From: Acanthopleura granulata
Lineage: Eukaryota; Mollusca; Polyplacophora; Chitonida; Chitonidae
Assembly: GCA_016165875.1 (NCBI GenBank)
Contig: JABBOT010000080.1
Coordinates: 38,498,146-38,562,145 of the forward strand
Direction: 5' to 3'
Length of the DNA: 64,000 nucleotides
In this document: positions 22,359 to 35,320 of the stretch, piece by piece
Position numbering within the stretch: the stretch's first letter is position 1
How the letters are laid out: each line of letters opens with the position of its first letter
Program-made: the position numbers and the translations under genes
Notes under the pieces: model-generated
What the model saw: the letters and a program-made list of their open reading frames with translations, nothing else
What the model was told of the DNA's origin: nothing
Databases searched by the model: none

Positions 22359-25300
22359 ATGGCAGCAGCAGGCATGACGAGCAGAAATTTCCAATCATTT
22401 CACCGACCCGATGACTTGACTCCAGACTGGCTGACGGCAGAACATGAAACAGGGGTGAGTAGGAAACGACTACTTTACTAATGGCAAAGTAGGGACTTAG
22501 AATCGCGCGAATGAAAATCTAAGGACGACGATTGTCTGACATCCTCTCTTAACATAACAACAACAACACATACTAAACGTCCTATAAGTTCTGTCAGTCG
22601 CTATCACGGGGCCTTGTCTAGTGACATTTAAGGCTTGTTCTGGCCCATTTGTAGAATGTGTTGTGACTTAGGTCTTTTTGTGTCTCAAAACCTGGACCTG
22701 GGACTTCTTTTTCCGAATGACAGCGAATGACAACACTCTATTATTGAATGTTCCACTATTATAGGTAGGGCCACCAGGCACCGAAATAAAAATGGTACAA
22801 ATTAAAGAAACATAGGCTGAATGAGTAGATTAGGAAAACTGCTTTTTTGTGCCATAAATTTTTGGTAAGCATCACCATATTTCCTCTTTCTCGGTTCACA
22901 TGAAGGCAGCCATTTTTGGTAGAACAAGTGGACAAAGTGAGGCTCATCTGTGCTAGTCTCCGCTATGTGCAAATGTGTGTAAATCCCCAATTATGGAAAT
23001 TTTGGCAGATTCACAGGATTTTTCACTCACTGACATTCATTACTGAAGAATCTTGCAAATGAGAAAAGCTGGTCGCGAACGGGAACAACATCGGCCATCT
23101 TCGGCCATTTACATCAAATAATCCAAACTTCAAATGACTGCTACAACACATAATAATGCTCTGCATGGAAAGAAAAATTTAAAAACAACCATTTCTGAGG
23201 TAAGTGATGTTCCCATAATACTGTCATCGAGTGAAAAACTGTGATGTTGGAAGCAAGTACAAAAGGCCAACCTCATCGACAAGATATTTGCATATGCCAG
23301 ATATCTCTCCTGTAACTGATATCGGATTTCAGACAAACATTTGTAGGTCACTGGAAGCCCTACTCTAGGAAACAGCTTTATTGAAAATAGTCATTTTTAT
23401 TTAACATTAGACCCTTGCTTTCTTTCCATAATGTTTAAACAAGGATCTTCGCCTAAGTAGCTAAATCGCCCGCAGAAATTTTGTTAGCTTTCGCTCCGTA
23501 GCTCTCCATCTGTTATCATAACACTCTGTCTATCACCACATTTTAGAACAGAATGAATGAATGATTATGGCTTAACGCCGCTTCAGCAGCATTTCAGCCA
23601 TATTGTGGGGAGATCAAATTTAGAAAAGAGAGCTGCAGTTCTGTATCTAGGGATATAAATGACACCAATTTGACCTCTGATTTCATATCCCTGGAATTGC
23701 TATAGAGTGTTGTGCCGTGTGGAATGACAGGTGATGTCAGTGTCATTCCATATCTTTAGAATAGCAATGGTTCCTAGGCTGTTGTGTAGGGTGTTCTGGC
23801 ATGCGATATCACTGGACTCACTGTTTTCCTGTGGTAAGGGAGCATTCATAGAAAAGCAGTGTTGTCATTTGCCATTCACTTTATTTTGACATTTGGATTA
23901 GGGAAACATGCTTGCCTGACTGATCAAATTATGGCACAGATTTCTAAGCTTCAAGGTACACATACTGTAGTCTTTCATGATTCTCTGTGTTGTCAAGATC
24001 TATGACAAGTCATGCCAAATCTATGACACAATCAACAATTTTTGAAATTAAGTTGAAGCAGACCAGCATTAAAATACCTTCAGTGAGTGCCTTACTTCAA
24101 AGTTTTTATTGGGGTTTTGATTTAATATGGAGTTCTTTTTATTCCATGTTAACTTCTTGAAAATCATTATTTCTTCTGATTGGGCCAACAAAAAATTTTC
24201 TTAAGGATCGCCCAGAGCATACTCCTCTGTTCATGGGTCCTGCTTGACAATACAGGATCAGATCATATGCTTACCTTACCATATGATCAGTGTTGCCTTC
24301 GTTGAAGGCCTCTTAAATACTTCCATGATTCACCCCATTTGAGACTACCCACATCCAGACACTTCACTTACTCATGGCAAAGGCTAGAAGACATTGAAGT
24401 GTAAGTTTACATAGGCAGGTATAGGAAAATGATGAACAGTGATGATGAAGCATATTCTGAGAATTATGGCTGATAGTCAGAATGGAAATTGCCAGAAATA
24501 GGTTCGAGAACAGAAATATGCAAGTTAAATCAACCTGACTTAGAAAAGTTCTGTATAAATTGGTAACTGGAATATATGTCAGTCGAGGCCACCATGACTT
24601 GTCTAACAGTGGAACAGCTACAAATAATGTGTACAAGATTCTTGACTTCCAAATGATGTTAGGAAGTTGAGGGCTGCAGAAAGCTTTCTCTGTCTCGCTG
24701 TTCACATAGCCACCTTGCTAGGACCTGTGGCCATTTAGCCCAACAATACTGTGTTACAGCTACTTCAGTTCCTCTTCTCTAAAGTTCAGCTAATGGAAAT
24801 CCTGTGAAATCAGATTCCTCTGCCAAAGTAAAGGACCCTCTCTTATCCAAAGTAAAGAACTCTCTCTTACCTTGAACACTTGGAACAATTGCAAATTTGG
24901 ACTACCTGTGATATCCCCAAGGAAGGAAATGTCTTTTACACTGAGGCTCCTTGTCAATTTTACCAATTTGACCAACAAACTTAGAGCTGCTGATTGCATC
25001 TAAACAATGGTCCTGGAAAAGACTGCATAGCTGTAAACTAATAAACTTATTACCACATTTAATGTTACAATAAGACAAGAAAGCAAAACGTTCTGCAGCT
25101 GGGATATAGTTAAGTATTATTTATTATTTGCCTGTGGCTCATGGTGTACTCATTTCAGCAGTTATAGCATGTCATATACCCTAGTTAAAATGTTAATAAC
25201 TAATAGTAGTTATGGTTGTTAGCATTCCTCAGTTTGAACAAGTTCAAAGAACATTACAACATGTCTCAGTCATTCCTCTCTTTTAGATGTGTGCAACATA

Positions 25301-28300
25301 TGACAGCTTACCTGCATTCCTGATTTGTCTTTGCAGACAACAATTGCTGCATTAGAGTTTGATGGTGGCGTTGTTATTGGTGCAGACTCCAGGACAACAA
25401 CTGGGTGAGTGTAAAATTTCAGCACCTCATTTAAATGTACATGTAATATAAAGTTGATATGGATTTTCTCTGTTTGTGAACAGTGATATTTAGGCAGGAC
25501 AGTTATTCACATTGTACAAGTGCATCATGTGCACCACTTCACTTCACATAAATCAGATCCTTCGGAAAAGAGATAGATATATGGGGTCTGTTCAAGTTTA
25601 CTAATGGATTGGTGCATGTACGATAGACAAATAAAGCATTTGCCAGCTGGATAAACAAAAAAATTGTTACCTTGTTAAAGTGGAAAACATTCAATACAGG
25701 TTACATTAAGCAGCATTGTTGTTGTTATTTCAGTGCATACATTGCTAACCGTGTGACAGACAAGTTGACGCGTGTGTCAGACTATATCTACTGCTGTAGG
25801 TCTGGCTCAGCGGCTGACACCCAGGCTGTGGCAGATATTGTCAGCTATCACATGGGATTCCTCAAGTAAGTCACATCACAGGCTCAAGTACCTTCACAGT
25901 GTCAGTGGTTCCCTTTTGCATCCATGGTGATTCTCTAACAAAGGAATTTCATTGTCGCATGTCAATTATTAGTTACATGGTTACTGACTGATAGGATACG
26001 AAGCTATATGGGGTCTGTAAGCCCCATATTGGGCGAGGTGTTTACCCTGCGGAAGATCTAACAAACTACTGAAATTTGTTTCTTGAAAAACAAAAGTAGC
26101 TTCAACAGAAATTTGCTGTGGAAAGGAGGAGCTTTGAAGTACCCAGCAGTGATCTGGGAATTATGACATCCCAACATTGTTAACATTGTTGACATTGTTG
26201 TGTCAACATTTCTTTTTGCTGTGTCGTTGGTGTCATTGTTGCATGACATTGCAATGGTTACGTTCTCACTACTGTTGAGTCATCAGACACACATATCATC
26301 TGCTGCAGGGGATAGAGATACACACGTCTACACATTGCTGTCCAATGAAAAGTGGAAAATTTGGTCTGAGGCAAGATAAAGTGAAAGACACACTCTAGGA
26401 AAGACCATGAAATTCTTTTTTTCCTACATGTCCAACATAGTGGCAAGAGCAAGTCACCTTTACACGTTGCAGTATATGGTACACGTAAATATTGTTCTGT
26501 AGTTGCTGTAAAGTTCGCTCCAAAACAGTGTGTTTTAAGAGGAAAACTTTCTGTTTTGAATTATACATTTTACCAATAGGATAGCAGCCATCTTGACTTA
26601 AAAAGGCTGTACATCACACCTGTCTTTGGTTGATGTCCTTGAGGTATTCAGCTCCAGAATTTCATCCAAGGGCCTCTGTGGCCGAAGTGGTTAGCGTGCT
26701 AGCAACACACAGTGACCCAGGAGCCTCTCACCAGGGCACTGCTGTGAGTTCAAATCCGGTTGTACATGTGAAGGCCCAACATCAACCTGCGGATTGTTTT
26801 GGGTTTCCAAGGGCTCTGCCCGGTTTCCACCCGTCATAAAGATGGCAGCTGTTGTATAAGTGGAATAACCTTGAGGATGGCATAAAACATTATTCTGTCT
26901 CATTAACATGAAGTCTATGAATTTTGTTTCCAAAACACCAATTGGATACTGAAGAACATATCATGAAAGCAACACCAGTTTTGTGGACAGGGAGTTTGTG
27001 GATCCCCTGGTCTCACTGCTTGTGAGACCGTTTGTGACAGTGTGAGGTCAACAATGCTTGTGTGTCTGTTTGAAGTCATAATGTTTGTTCGAAAATCATG
27101 TGTTATCCACAGTAATGTTCTACATTGGGGTGCATGTCATTCATGGGAAAGTTTGTCAACATCCTGGTTTCCTCCATTCTTAAACCTGCCATTGTATAAG
27201 TGAAATATAAATTCAATGTGTTGTTGTTGTATCAGGATGGAGATGGGTGAGGAACCCCTGGTGAAGACAGCAGCTCATGTATTCCAGGATCTCTGTTACA
27301 ACTACAGGGACAGTCTGACAGCCGGTATCATTGTGGGTGGCTGGGACAAAAAGGAAGGAGGACAGGTACGGGGATGTTAACAGGTCCCTGTGAGCTCGTC
27401 ATGCTCCTGTGGCTTTTCAGCGCAGTTGTTTGATGTCACAAGTTTTGATGACAGAATAACACAAAGCGACCTTCTGCATACATCAGAAGCCCCCTTTTTG
27501 GAAAATAGAATCCTGTTTTATTTCCAACATATATAAGAAAGCCAGGGAGGTGCAGTCAGACAAGCCTGTATGTTAATCTTCCCCCTTGATGTGGGATAGT
27601 GGGATACATGTAGATTTTTTGATTTTTCATTTTGCATATTTCACTTTTGGGCATGATGATGTTACATGTATGTATGTCCATTGTTTTAGTTTATCAGAAA
27701 GCAAATTTCCATCCCCTGAGTGAAGGAAGAAAGGAAGAAAACAATACTGTTATCTTTATGTCTTCATTATTACTAACCACCGGAGAAAGACAGTATCGAG
27801 ATTGAACATAGTGTAAGTGTATGCTCTGGTGAAATATTTTACAAGTAGTATAATGGCATATCTCTAGTTGTGTTTCTGTGTGTGGCAGGTATTCTCTGTG
27901 CCTATTGGAGGAATGATTGTGCGGCAGCCGTTTGCCATTGGAGGTTCAGGCAGCACCTACCTGTATGGCTATGTAGACGCCAACTTCAAAGAGGGAATGG
28001 ACAAAGACACCTGTTTGAAGTTCACAGCTAATGGTATGACGTTTACCTGTGTTTTTCTTGTCTTATTGTTCAATGCATTTCAAAATGACCTGAAATTTAA
28101 CCCCCTGATTTTGAGAATTCGTAAGAAGGAAAGTCAGAGAAATAATGTAGTTTTTGAACATTTATTCCCTCTAAATATACTTTTTGGTGAAATTTGGGCA
28201 TAATTTACCACATATAAAGGTGGAATAGTAGGGTTCCTTCCATCACTTCAGGAAAAATGGACAGTTCAGATAGAAGTTTGTGAAGCATATATGTGTAAGC

Positions 28301-29208
28301 TGACCGCCTGAATAGCCCTTTTTCCAGTATTACATTGAAAAAAGGCTGTACAGATAGTCTTCTTTTAAGCAGTATTGTCCAAACAGGCTGTCCAAATTGC
28401 CTATTTTTCCAGCAGTGTTGTGGTATACAGCCTGTCCAGTTTTTCTTTCTTTTATCAATGTAGTGTAATGAAAGCTGTCCACCACCCAGGAGAAATAGAA
28501 GACGTATTCATATGTTGTGCCCAGTGAATAACTCTAACCCATAATTACGTCACTGCTTATTTATGCCAATGCGTTCTGGGAAAAACCTGCATGTTTTGTG
28601 TGTCTAGTATGTATTGGTGCTTTGGCATCTGCTTAAACTTCGCTGTTATGCCAAATTGTGTATCACCAACTGTAAGGATTCCTTCCCTAGCATAGCAACA
28701 AGACATGCTTTTACCAAGAATGCTTTTAGGCAAACAGTTGATGACATATTTAATTACGTTTCAGAGCTATTAATACAAACAGTCCATGGTACACGTAGCA
28801 TGACAGTTAATAGACCTAAGCTTACAGAAAATGCTACTAGTGTTGTCTAAGTTCATGTACATCCGATCAACTTTAAGAGGATGTTGTTATATAGTGACTC
28901 TCTTCTCAAACAGGCTGTGACTTTTCTCAAATTAATTAGATGATGTTTGCAACATTTCCAATGTTACACTTTAATACAACTGTGTTTTCTAAAGGCAGTT
29001 TTTGTCAAACAGCCTGCATTGTTATGTGTTGTATAAATATTGTATAAGTCACTCATGATCTTGCGTTGTATTTGCAGCTATTTCATTGGCAATTAATCGT
29101 GATGGTTCATCGGGTGGCATCATCAGATTGGCTGCAATCACCAAAGATGGGGTGGAGCGAGTGACGCTAACTGGAGACCAGTTGCCCAAGTTCTATGAAT
29201 CTTCATAG
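22359..29208 (+). CDS. Proteasome subunit beta type-6 (beta-1), six coding exons
   Basis: Encodes the beta-1 catalytic subunit of the 20S proteasome, which cleaves after acidic residues inside the core particle. Coding exons are 22359-22454, 25337-25404, 25734-25865, 27236-27365, 27889-28033 and 29078-29208; all have GT/AG borders and matching phases and total 702 bases (233 aa; human PSMB6 is 239). Residues 1-32 are the propeptide, ending HETG, and autocleavage exposes Thr33 as mature Thr1. Mature numbering then gives Asp17, Lys33 and Arg45 (S1 pocket, acidic preference), all visible in [14 protein letters not shown] and [12 protein letters not shown]. The RDGSSGG motif near the C terminus supplies the conserved Asp/Ser pair. 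[13 protein letters not shown] is also family-typical. The start ATCATGG has a purine at -3; an upstream in-frame ATG at 22284 would give an atypical propeptide. Introns carry SINEs. Very confident. Confidence 0.97.
23555..23615 (+). repeat. Dispersed repeat fragment in PSMB6 intron 1
   Basis: GAATGAATGATTATGGCTTA.. followed by CATTTCAGCCATATTGTGGGG. It is the same family as the inverted fragment at 60460-60512 and partial pieces near 12780 and 17510, and is common in intronic and intergenic DNA of molluscs in my recollection. Confidence 0.6.
25983..26240. mobile_element. Foldback-type repeat, copy 1 (PSMB6 intron 3)
   Basis: TTACTGACTGATAGGATACG, then TATATGGGGTCTGTAAGCCC, then the shared flank CTGAAATTTGTTTCTTGAAA and GAGGAGCTTTGAA. 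All segments are shared with 31750-32060. The TATATGGGGTCTGTAAG loop is in the opposite orientation to copy 2, while the outer segments keep the same orientation. Confidence 0.65.
26670..26890 (+). mobile_element. SINE in PSMB6 intron 3
   Basis: The head GGGCCTCTGTGGCCGAAGTG continues GTTAGCGTGC (A box); the B-box region is GTGAGTTCAAATCC; the body has CAACCTGCGGATTG and the tail ATAAGTGGAATAACCTTGAG. It is full length but diverged, and its head closely resembles the unit of the 38-bp array at 38709-39730. Confidence 0.88.
27140..27222 (+). mobile_element. SINE 3' fragment next to PSMB6 exon 4
   Basis: GGGAAAGTTTGTCAACATCC, TGGTTTCCTCC and TGTATAAGTGAAATATAAATTC match the SINE body and tail. 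The fragment ends within about 15 bases of the exon 4 acceptor (AG at 27234-27235). Confidence 0.65.
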
Positions 29209-29314
29209 CAAGAACATACTTGTCTTTGTCATTTCAGAACTCTCCTGCGACTCGTTTCCATGTACCTTTATTATGTTGGTGTAATGAACAATTCAAGTCA
29301 AAAGAAATGTATTT

Positions 29315-29320
29315 AATAAA
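29315..29320 (+). terminator. PSMB6 polyadenylation signal
   Basis: AATAAA about 107 bases after the PSMB6 stop codon. It is the first canonical signal downstream, giving a short 3' UTR. Confidence 0.75.
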
Positions 29321-29339
29321 GTAATCTGATCATTGTGAA

Positions 29340-30175
29340 ATACTTTTTGGTTTGATGTTTATACTGTTTGTTGTGAAAAATGGTGAAACTTTACATCCAG
29401 TGAAACATTGTCCTGAATATTAAGCCATGTACATCTGTACTCCTTACAGTACATGCGCCGCTCTTTGTTAGCTTTACGTCACTGCCACCACTGGCAAATT
29501 TTGTACACAAATCTCGACCACCACCAAGGTCACTGGGGTCACAATGAAAAAGAACGAGGTGAAAAAACTATGTTGCAAGCTTTATTTCTATTATTACTTG
29601 ATAGAAAAGCTGTATCTTTATATGAAATAGGCCTACACACTGATTCCAGTGGAACACCTTGATCCATTTTATTGATTAGCCCTCTAGGTCATGGTAAGTA
29701 AAATTCCATGACTATCATTGGTGGTTGGTTTCTCTGAAATGGCTTCAGTTGTCTGCTTTGTATGTAGTTTTGTTGATAAACCATGCAGCCAGATTTGGGC
29801 AGAATTTTCCCCATATTTAATTACAGTGTATTTCAAACGTTTGAATTCCAGTGTCGCCGGTTCCATGCAACTGCTTTGAATGCCCTCTGATTTTGATAAA
29901 GATTTCTGTTCATCTTGGTCCAACCTCTGATCAAGGTGGAAAAACTGATTCGGTTTTCACTGCACGACTCACTGATCCTGGTGTTTCCCTGGCTACAGAG
30001 GACCACGCGACAACAGGACAAATTAAGGAATAATTGGCAGGATATTACTTAATTAGAGTACATGTTTATTGTGTACAATAATGTACAAACATAGAAAATT
30101 TTAGGCATTCAGATTCCACTTCACTTGCTTGAGGCAGAGGACATAGATAGAGCTACTTATTTATTTCTTGGATGT
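29340..30175. other. Intergenic after PSMB6, no gene seen
   Basis: Overlapping short frames on both strands at 29684-30033 lack recognisable domains or splice support. Confidence 0.45.
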
Positions 30176-30179
30176 TTTA

Positions 30180-30310
30180 CACTGTACTCAATGATATTTC
30201 ACTTATATGATGGTGGCTAGCATTATGCTGGAAGGAAACTGGGCTGAGTCAGAGAGAAACTCAAGCCAATCTGCAGGTTGATGGCATACTTTCCCACATA
30301 CAGCCACTTC
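30180..30310 (-). mobile_element. SINE fragment, minus orientation
   Basis: AATGATATTTCACTTATATG, GGTGGCTAGCATTATGCTGG, GAAACTGGGC and CAATCTGCAGGTTG are the complement of the SINE tail and body. The tRNA-like head is absent. Confidence 0.75.
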
Positions 30311-31480
30311 CATTACTGAAGGAAAAAGAAAAGCACACAGAGAAACTTTTTTTTGGCTTTCAGCACTAACATCTGTTCTAAAAACAGAACAGAGTATTGA
30401 CACATCTTAGCCAATTAATGAATGGATGCCAATGAACAAGATTAAACACTGAATTTTGAATCAGTAAAAATTCATTTATTTTCACACAATTGTGTAACCA
30501 ATGCACTGTGACTCAGTATTTCAGCATATTTAAAATCAATGGGTCAACACTTCTTGACCAAGGTCATTATTTACATGTGATCGGTTGATGCTTAATTTAA
30601 ATGGTGTGAAACGTTGCATATTTTAATCACTAAGCACTTGCCACCCATTTTTGAACAACGGCTTGAAGGGTTTTTAACACCATATGGCTCAAATGACCAA
30701 CGTAGCAGGGCTCCTTTGTAGCAGGCTGGTCCCAGTGCATCACTATTGTCTTGCTGCATCACTGATAGGATATTGGACTGGATGTTCTACTCAATACACA
30801 ATTTCATTTCTGCAGAGAAAACGCTTCATTTAGAAGTTTGTTTTTTTTTTGCAATTTCTTTTTTTTAATGACATTTTCTATGAATCACAGGGCAGTGATG
30901 CCTCCATGTTGATAACATCCCCAAATTAGTTGAATTTCTCAGTTATCTTTCCAACATGTAAGCATTTTCAGCAAGTCTAAAATTTTGTCCAGCTCTTTGT
31001 GAAACAAGACTGCACAGTCAAGGTCATATCTAGAAAAAAATTGCACGTTCTGATCCCAAACTTCATACATACAGCACGACTGCATTAATAAATTTAATAA
31101 GCTGCAACGCACAACGTTGTTTTCTGAGGGATTTCAAGTGTGTGAATTACACACATTTGTGTGATATGTTGCATAATTTTTTATTGGTATACAATCATAT
31201 TTTGTGTTCAATTTACTTGTTAGTTTTAAAATAGCTCGAATAGTCTGGGTGCCCAACAGTTTTGTGGCCCAAATGTTCTCTGGAACAAAAATAGCTCTAG
31301 ATATGTGCCTCACAGTTATGACTGAGCATTTACAGCAATTGACTGCAGTTGAGATACGTCTTTCCTCGGATCTGTCAACATATTTGAAACATTTTTGTGG
31401 TACATGTGTACTGAAATTACATTTGCATAAAATAAAAGGCATATATACATGTAAAATACAAATATAAGCAAACATTGTAT
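30311..31480. other. Intergenic, no gene seen
   Basis: A minus-strand frame of 125 codons at 31134-31511 is the longest here but shows no family motif, and most of it is also open on the other strand. A T-rich low-complexity patch lies near 30840-30870. Confidence 0.4.
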
Positions 31481-31665
31481 GTGGGTTAATGACTCGGCAG
31501 CCTCTCACCAATGTGGCTATGGGGAGTTCAAGCTCAGTTCATGCTGGCTTCCTCTGGTCATACATGGGAAGGTTGCTGTTTGCTGAGCAATCTGCAGATG
31601 GTCGTGGGTTTCCTCCCAGCTTTGTTAAGTTTTGTTGTGAGTAAGGTGAAAAATACTGATCAAGT
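31481..31665 (+). mobile_element. SINE, diverged
   Basis: CAGCCTCTCACCAATGTGGC, GGAGTTCAAGCTCAG (B-box region), CATGCTGGCTTCCTC and CTGCAGATGGTCGTGGGTTT match the family body in order. The head and tail are poorly preserved. Confidence 0.78.
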
Positions 31666-31749
31666 AAAACAATACATAAATATGTGAGGTCTGTGTACAT
31701 ATATGACAAATTTACTTCCTACGTTCCAACATCATAATATTACTTAAAT

Positions 31750-32060
31750 GGCTACTGAGTGAAAGGATATGAACTGATGCCACGCCCAATATAAGACTTA
31801 CAGACCCCATATAGTTTCGTATCCTTTCACTCAGTAATCATATAACGAATTTATCCTGGAGAAGACCCTGAAATAACGCTGAAATTTGTTTCTTGAAAGA
31901 CGAAAGAAGTGATTTCCTGTCTCGTTGAGGAGCTTTGAATAGGGGAGTTTTGAGTTCAAAATATTTTGTCATAAAAGGTAAAAAGAGTTCAATTGTTTCA
32001 TGTGACTTGTCAAAAATGTCAAGCAACATTGTTGATTTTAATTTACCAATCACCTATCTT
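31750..32060. mobile_element. Foldback-type repeat, copy 2
   Basis: Arms of about 23 bases, TACTGAGTGAAAGGATATGA (from 31753) and the near-exact complement CGTATCCTTTCACTCAGTA (to 31836), enclose the loop ACGCCCAATATAAGACTTAC. They are followed by CTGAAATTTGTTTCTTGAAA and GAGGAGCTTTGAA, as in copy 1. Confidence 0.7.
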
Positions 32061-35000
32061 GCCATGTTAGGGGGCACAAACAACCTCTCCTCCTAAATTA
32101 AAAAAACTTCCAGCTCTTCTATTTTCCCAATCGTTCTTTTAGTCTAAGTAACTTCGTGGCAAACTTTCTTAGACGCCCATGTTATAATAAATGTAATCTG
32201 AAATAGTTGCCTGACAGTTTGGAACTGCTGTGTCATGGCCTTCTCTGTACTGCTGAGTCATCCAACGCATATAGCTTCTGCAGAGTTATGCATGTAAAGA
32301 TTGTATACAGTTACACAGTCATCATCATAGTCGGGGCACCGTATCACGGCAGAGGTTACTCTAGAGACAGTTCCAGCAGCAGAGGTTATAGTTCATTGGG
32401 ACCCGTTAGGAGATCGCAGCCATTTTGTTTACTCTTCCATAAGACATTACGTAATTTTCGCATAATCTTGTATCAATCCACAGCGTGCCACCAAACCTTT
32501 TGAGTGATTTTGTGAGAAGTAATTCAAAACATTTTCTTGACATTTTCTCCGTCAGTTTTGGGTTAGTAACGTTTGTTTTATAAAGTGGGATCATTTTTAA
32601 TGTCACGTAATTTCGCTGTGGAGTAAATTCACATGTTTGCGTTCGGTCATACTAGTATCTATACATGTATTTCGGAATAAGAGTGAGTGAAATTATTTTA
32701 ATGGGACTAATGGTAAAGTTGTTTACTGTAAATGGAATTACGTAAGTAGCTGCTGATAATCTAGCAATAGCTCTGTGCAGTTTTGAGAATTCTTGTTCAC
32801 GTTTATCGGTAGGATGATGTACTGTGGGTAGCCACAGCCGCTACCGCTGTGCCTGTACGGGAGTAATCGGACAGTTACTTGGGCTGAGTTCGGCGGACCC
32901 TGATAGGAACTACATTATATGAAGATATCTGTGCTGTATTTTCATCTTTATTTTCATTGGGTAATTTAGTCAAAGTGATACTACATTTGTTAGGCCATTA
33001 GGAGCCAATCAGTTGTCGTAGACCTTATAGTTACTCTGGTTACTTCTTCTCCCTTTAACCGATTTCATTTACTTTTGTTCTAGTTAATTCTTACACAAAA
33101 TAGGAAAGAATTTTTCCATTGTAATGATCTATAAACTCGTAAACACACAGATCTACCAAGTGACCATTACTGTCCAATCAGGAACAGGATTTTGCCTGAT
33201 ATAGGAAAAACCAATACACAAGTAGGCCTATATACCATTATGCATGTAGAAATGAGACAAAAATTAAAAGAAAACAACAAAACATGAAATTTACAGGAAA
33301 ATATAAATACAACACAGGCATATGAAAGGAGGATGCATTTCTGCGTACTGCAAGAATAAAAATTGGAATTCAATCAGTCTCCTTTAAAACAGTTTTTATA
33401 TAAAACATGATGAATGAGTGACTACATCTTCATTTTATCAAGTCAGACACTTCACCTATAGCGACGCTTTCTGCCTTGGTCCAGCAGGCAGAAATAACCG
33501 GTCCACCAGACTCAACAGGTGATGAATGTCCACAAGAACCAATTGCGTAACAATAACAGCAATTAAACTCCTACAACTGGCTCTGCTGGGTTGGCGACAC
33601 CTGTGTTTGGGCATAATCATAAGCGCCCAACATGCGTCCACAGGCGACATCCTAGAAACAGAAGAACTTTCCACACCTGTAAGGACGGGGATAAAACCGA
33701 CAGACAGATGCTGGCCTGCTGTCATATTACGGCGTGATGTCAAAATACTTCTTGGAGCCTTCAGTCACAGAGATGTAATAGGATGGAGTCTCGTGATCAT
33801 GCATTAAGTCAGCCTGTGACTGAAGACGTAAGCCCAGAGCGAGACGGCCAGACATACGCGCTCTGCCTATTCACTCTGAATTAAACCTCCTTTGGCCACA
33901 CACACTTTAATGTTATATGTACGATACAGCCAAACATTACATGAGCCAGACAGCGTGGTCTATTCTACCTTCATGGCTCTGTCAACTCCTAATGTTCACC
34001 CACCATGTGTTTAAGAGCTTTCAGTACATCTGACACGTTTGAAATCTACTATGTGCATAAATTCTTTGCCAATCCAAGCAGGCAAGTATCTGATTGGATA
34101 ACGATGATGGCTTTTCAAGTTCGGACTATAAGAGATTCGCCCAGTCGACTGACCAAGGCAGAAAACAGAGTCAAACGCGTATTGACACATGGTGTGTCTG
34201 GCTTGATATAATGAAGATGGAATGATCATAGCTTATTGCCATATGAGCCATATCATGGTGAACACATGATTGACTAGTGAGTTGAGCAGCTGTCCATACA
34301 TTCAAAAATTAGACATGCATGTACAGTATACATTCCATTTCATATACATTATCACTTATATCTTGCCTGATTTCTTTGGTTAAAGAAATAGAGGTATCCT
34401 CTTTTAAGCTTTGTTTATATTATTGCTTTAGATGTAACCAAAGCACTTTCCAAGATAAAAATTGCACCCTAATGAACAGTATCACATCATTATCTCATTA
34501 AGGGATAATTTTTCTATTAATGCCTTACCAACTGCACACTGGCATGAACATCCTGTTCATCAGATGTACACTACATGCTCAGGTGACAGTGTATAAACAT
34601 GGACAGGATACAAAATTCACACAAATCTATTGATGACCAAGATAGTTCACAAGAATGAGACCAAGACCTTGTGTTAAAAAAAGAAGAAAAAAAAGAGAAA
34701 AACTTTGTCATTTAAGACATATAACATACCTGTATATACACAATTCTTTTATCATTTTGCATGTTCACCCAGGTGTTTATATAGGCTCTGACAAAACGAT
34801 ACAATTAAGTGTGAGAAATGACCCAATATAAACCTATAGTCATAATCAAAAATACATAAACACTTGTTTAAGATGACTTATCAAAAGAAAAAAGATGGAT
34901 TAATGTATAATGCTTTATACAGAGACAAAATCTACAAGAACAATTTGCCAGTTTACATGTGTCTAAATGTACGATTTGTTACCAAAAAATGCGTGCAACC

Positions 35001-35220
35001 TGTAATTCTTCAATTATGTTGGCAAGGTGTGTATTCAGGCAAATTCGGATGCATTATTTTATGACAAAATTATGCTTAAGATTTAGAAAGTGACTTTAAG
35101 TAACAGTATTATCATTATTAGAGATTACTCTTTCTGGGTATAGCAAAATATTATTGTTATTAGAGATTACACTTTCTGGAAACAGCACAGATTCCAGAGC
35201 TGAAAACTGGATGAGACCAC
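32061..35220. other. Intergenic, no gene supported
   Basis: Frames open on both strands at 33456-33807 (up to 95 codons) and 34005-34229 are not recognisable. Sequence near 32400-32440 (GATCGCAGCCATTTTG) resembles a minus-strand start-codon context, but the frame closes after five codons. An A-rich patch lies at 34674-34700. Confidence 0.4.
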
Positions 35221-35224
35221 TTAA

Positions 35225-35320
35225 GGGCCCGGTTTCATGAAGCATACTTCCGATCTCTACAACATCCGTTGTCATGGCAGTTAAGGAAATACTCAGCTAA
35301 GTATGCTTCATGAAACTGGT
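35225..35320. mobile_element. MITE-like inverted repeat
   Basis: GTTTCATGAAGCATACTT near 35232-35249 and its exact complement AAGTATGCTTCATGAAAC near 35299-35316 bracket about 50 bases. It begins GGGCCC and shares an internal GTTGTCATGGCAGTTA-like core with the element at 59978-60079, so the two are probably relatives. Confidence 0.7.

Noticed and set aside
31134..31511. 125-codon minus-strand frame
   Set aside because: No recognisable motif, largely open on the opposite strand too, A+T-rich composition, no splice sites.
33456..33807. Frames of 93-95 codons on both strands
   Set aside because: Both strands are open over the same bases and neither product resembles a known family; insufficient to call an exon.
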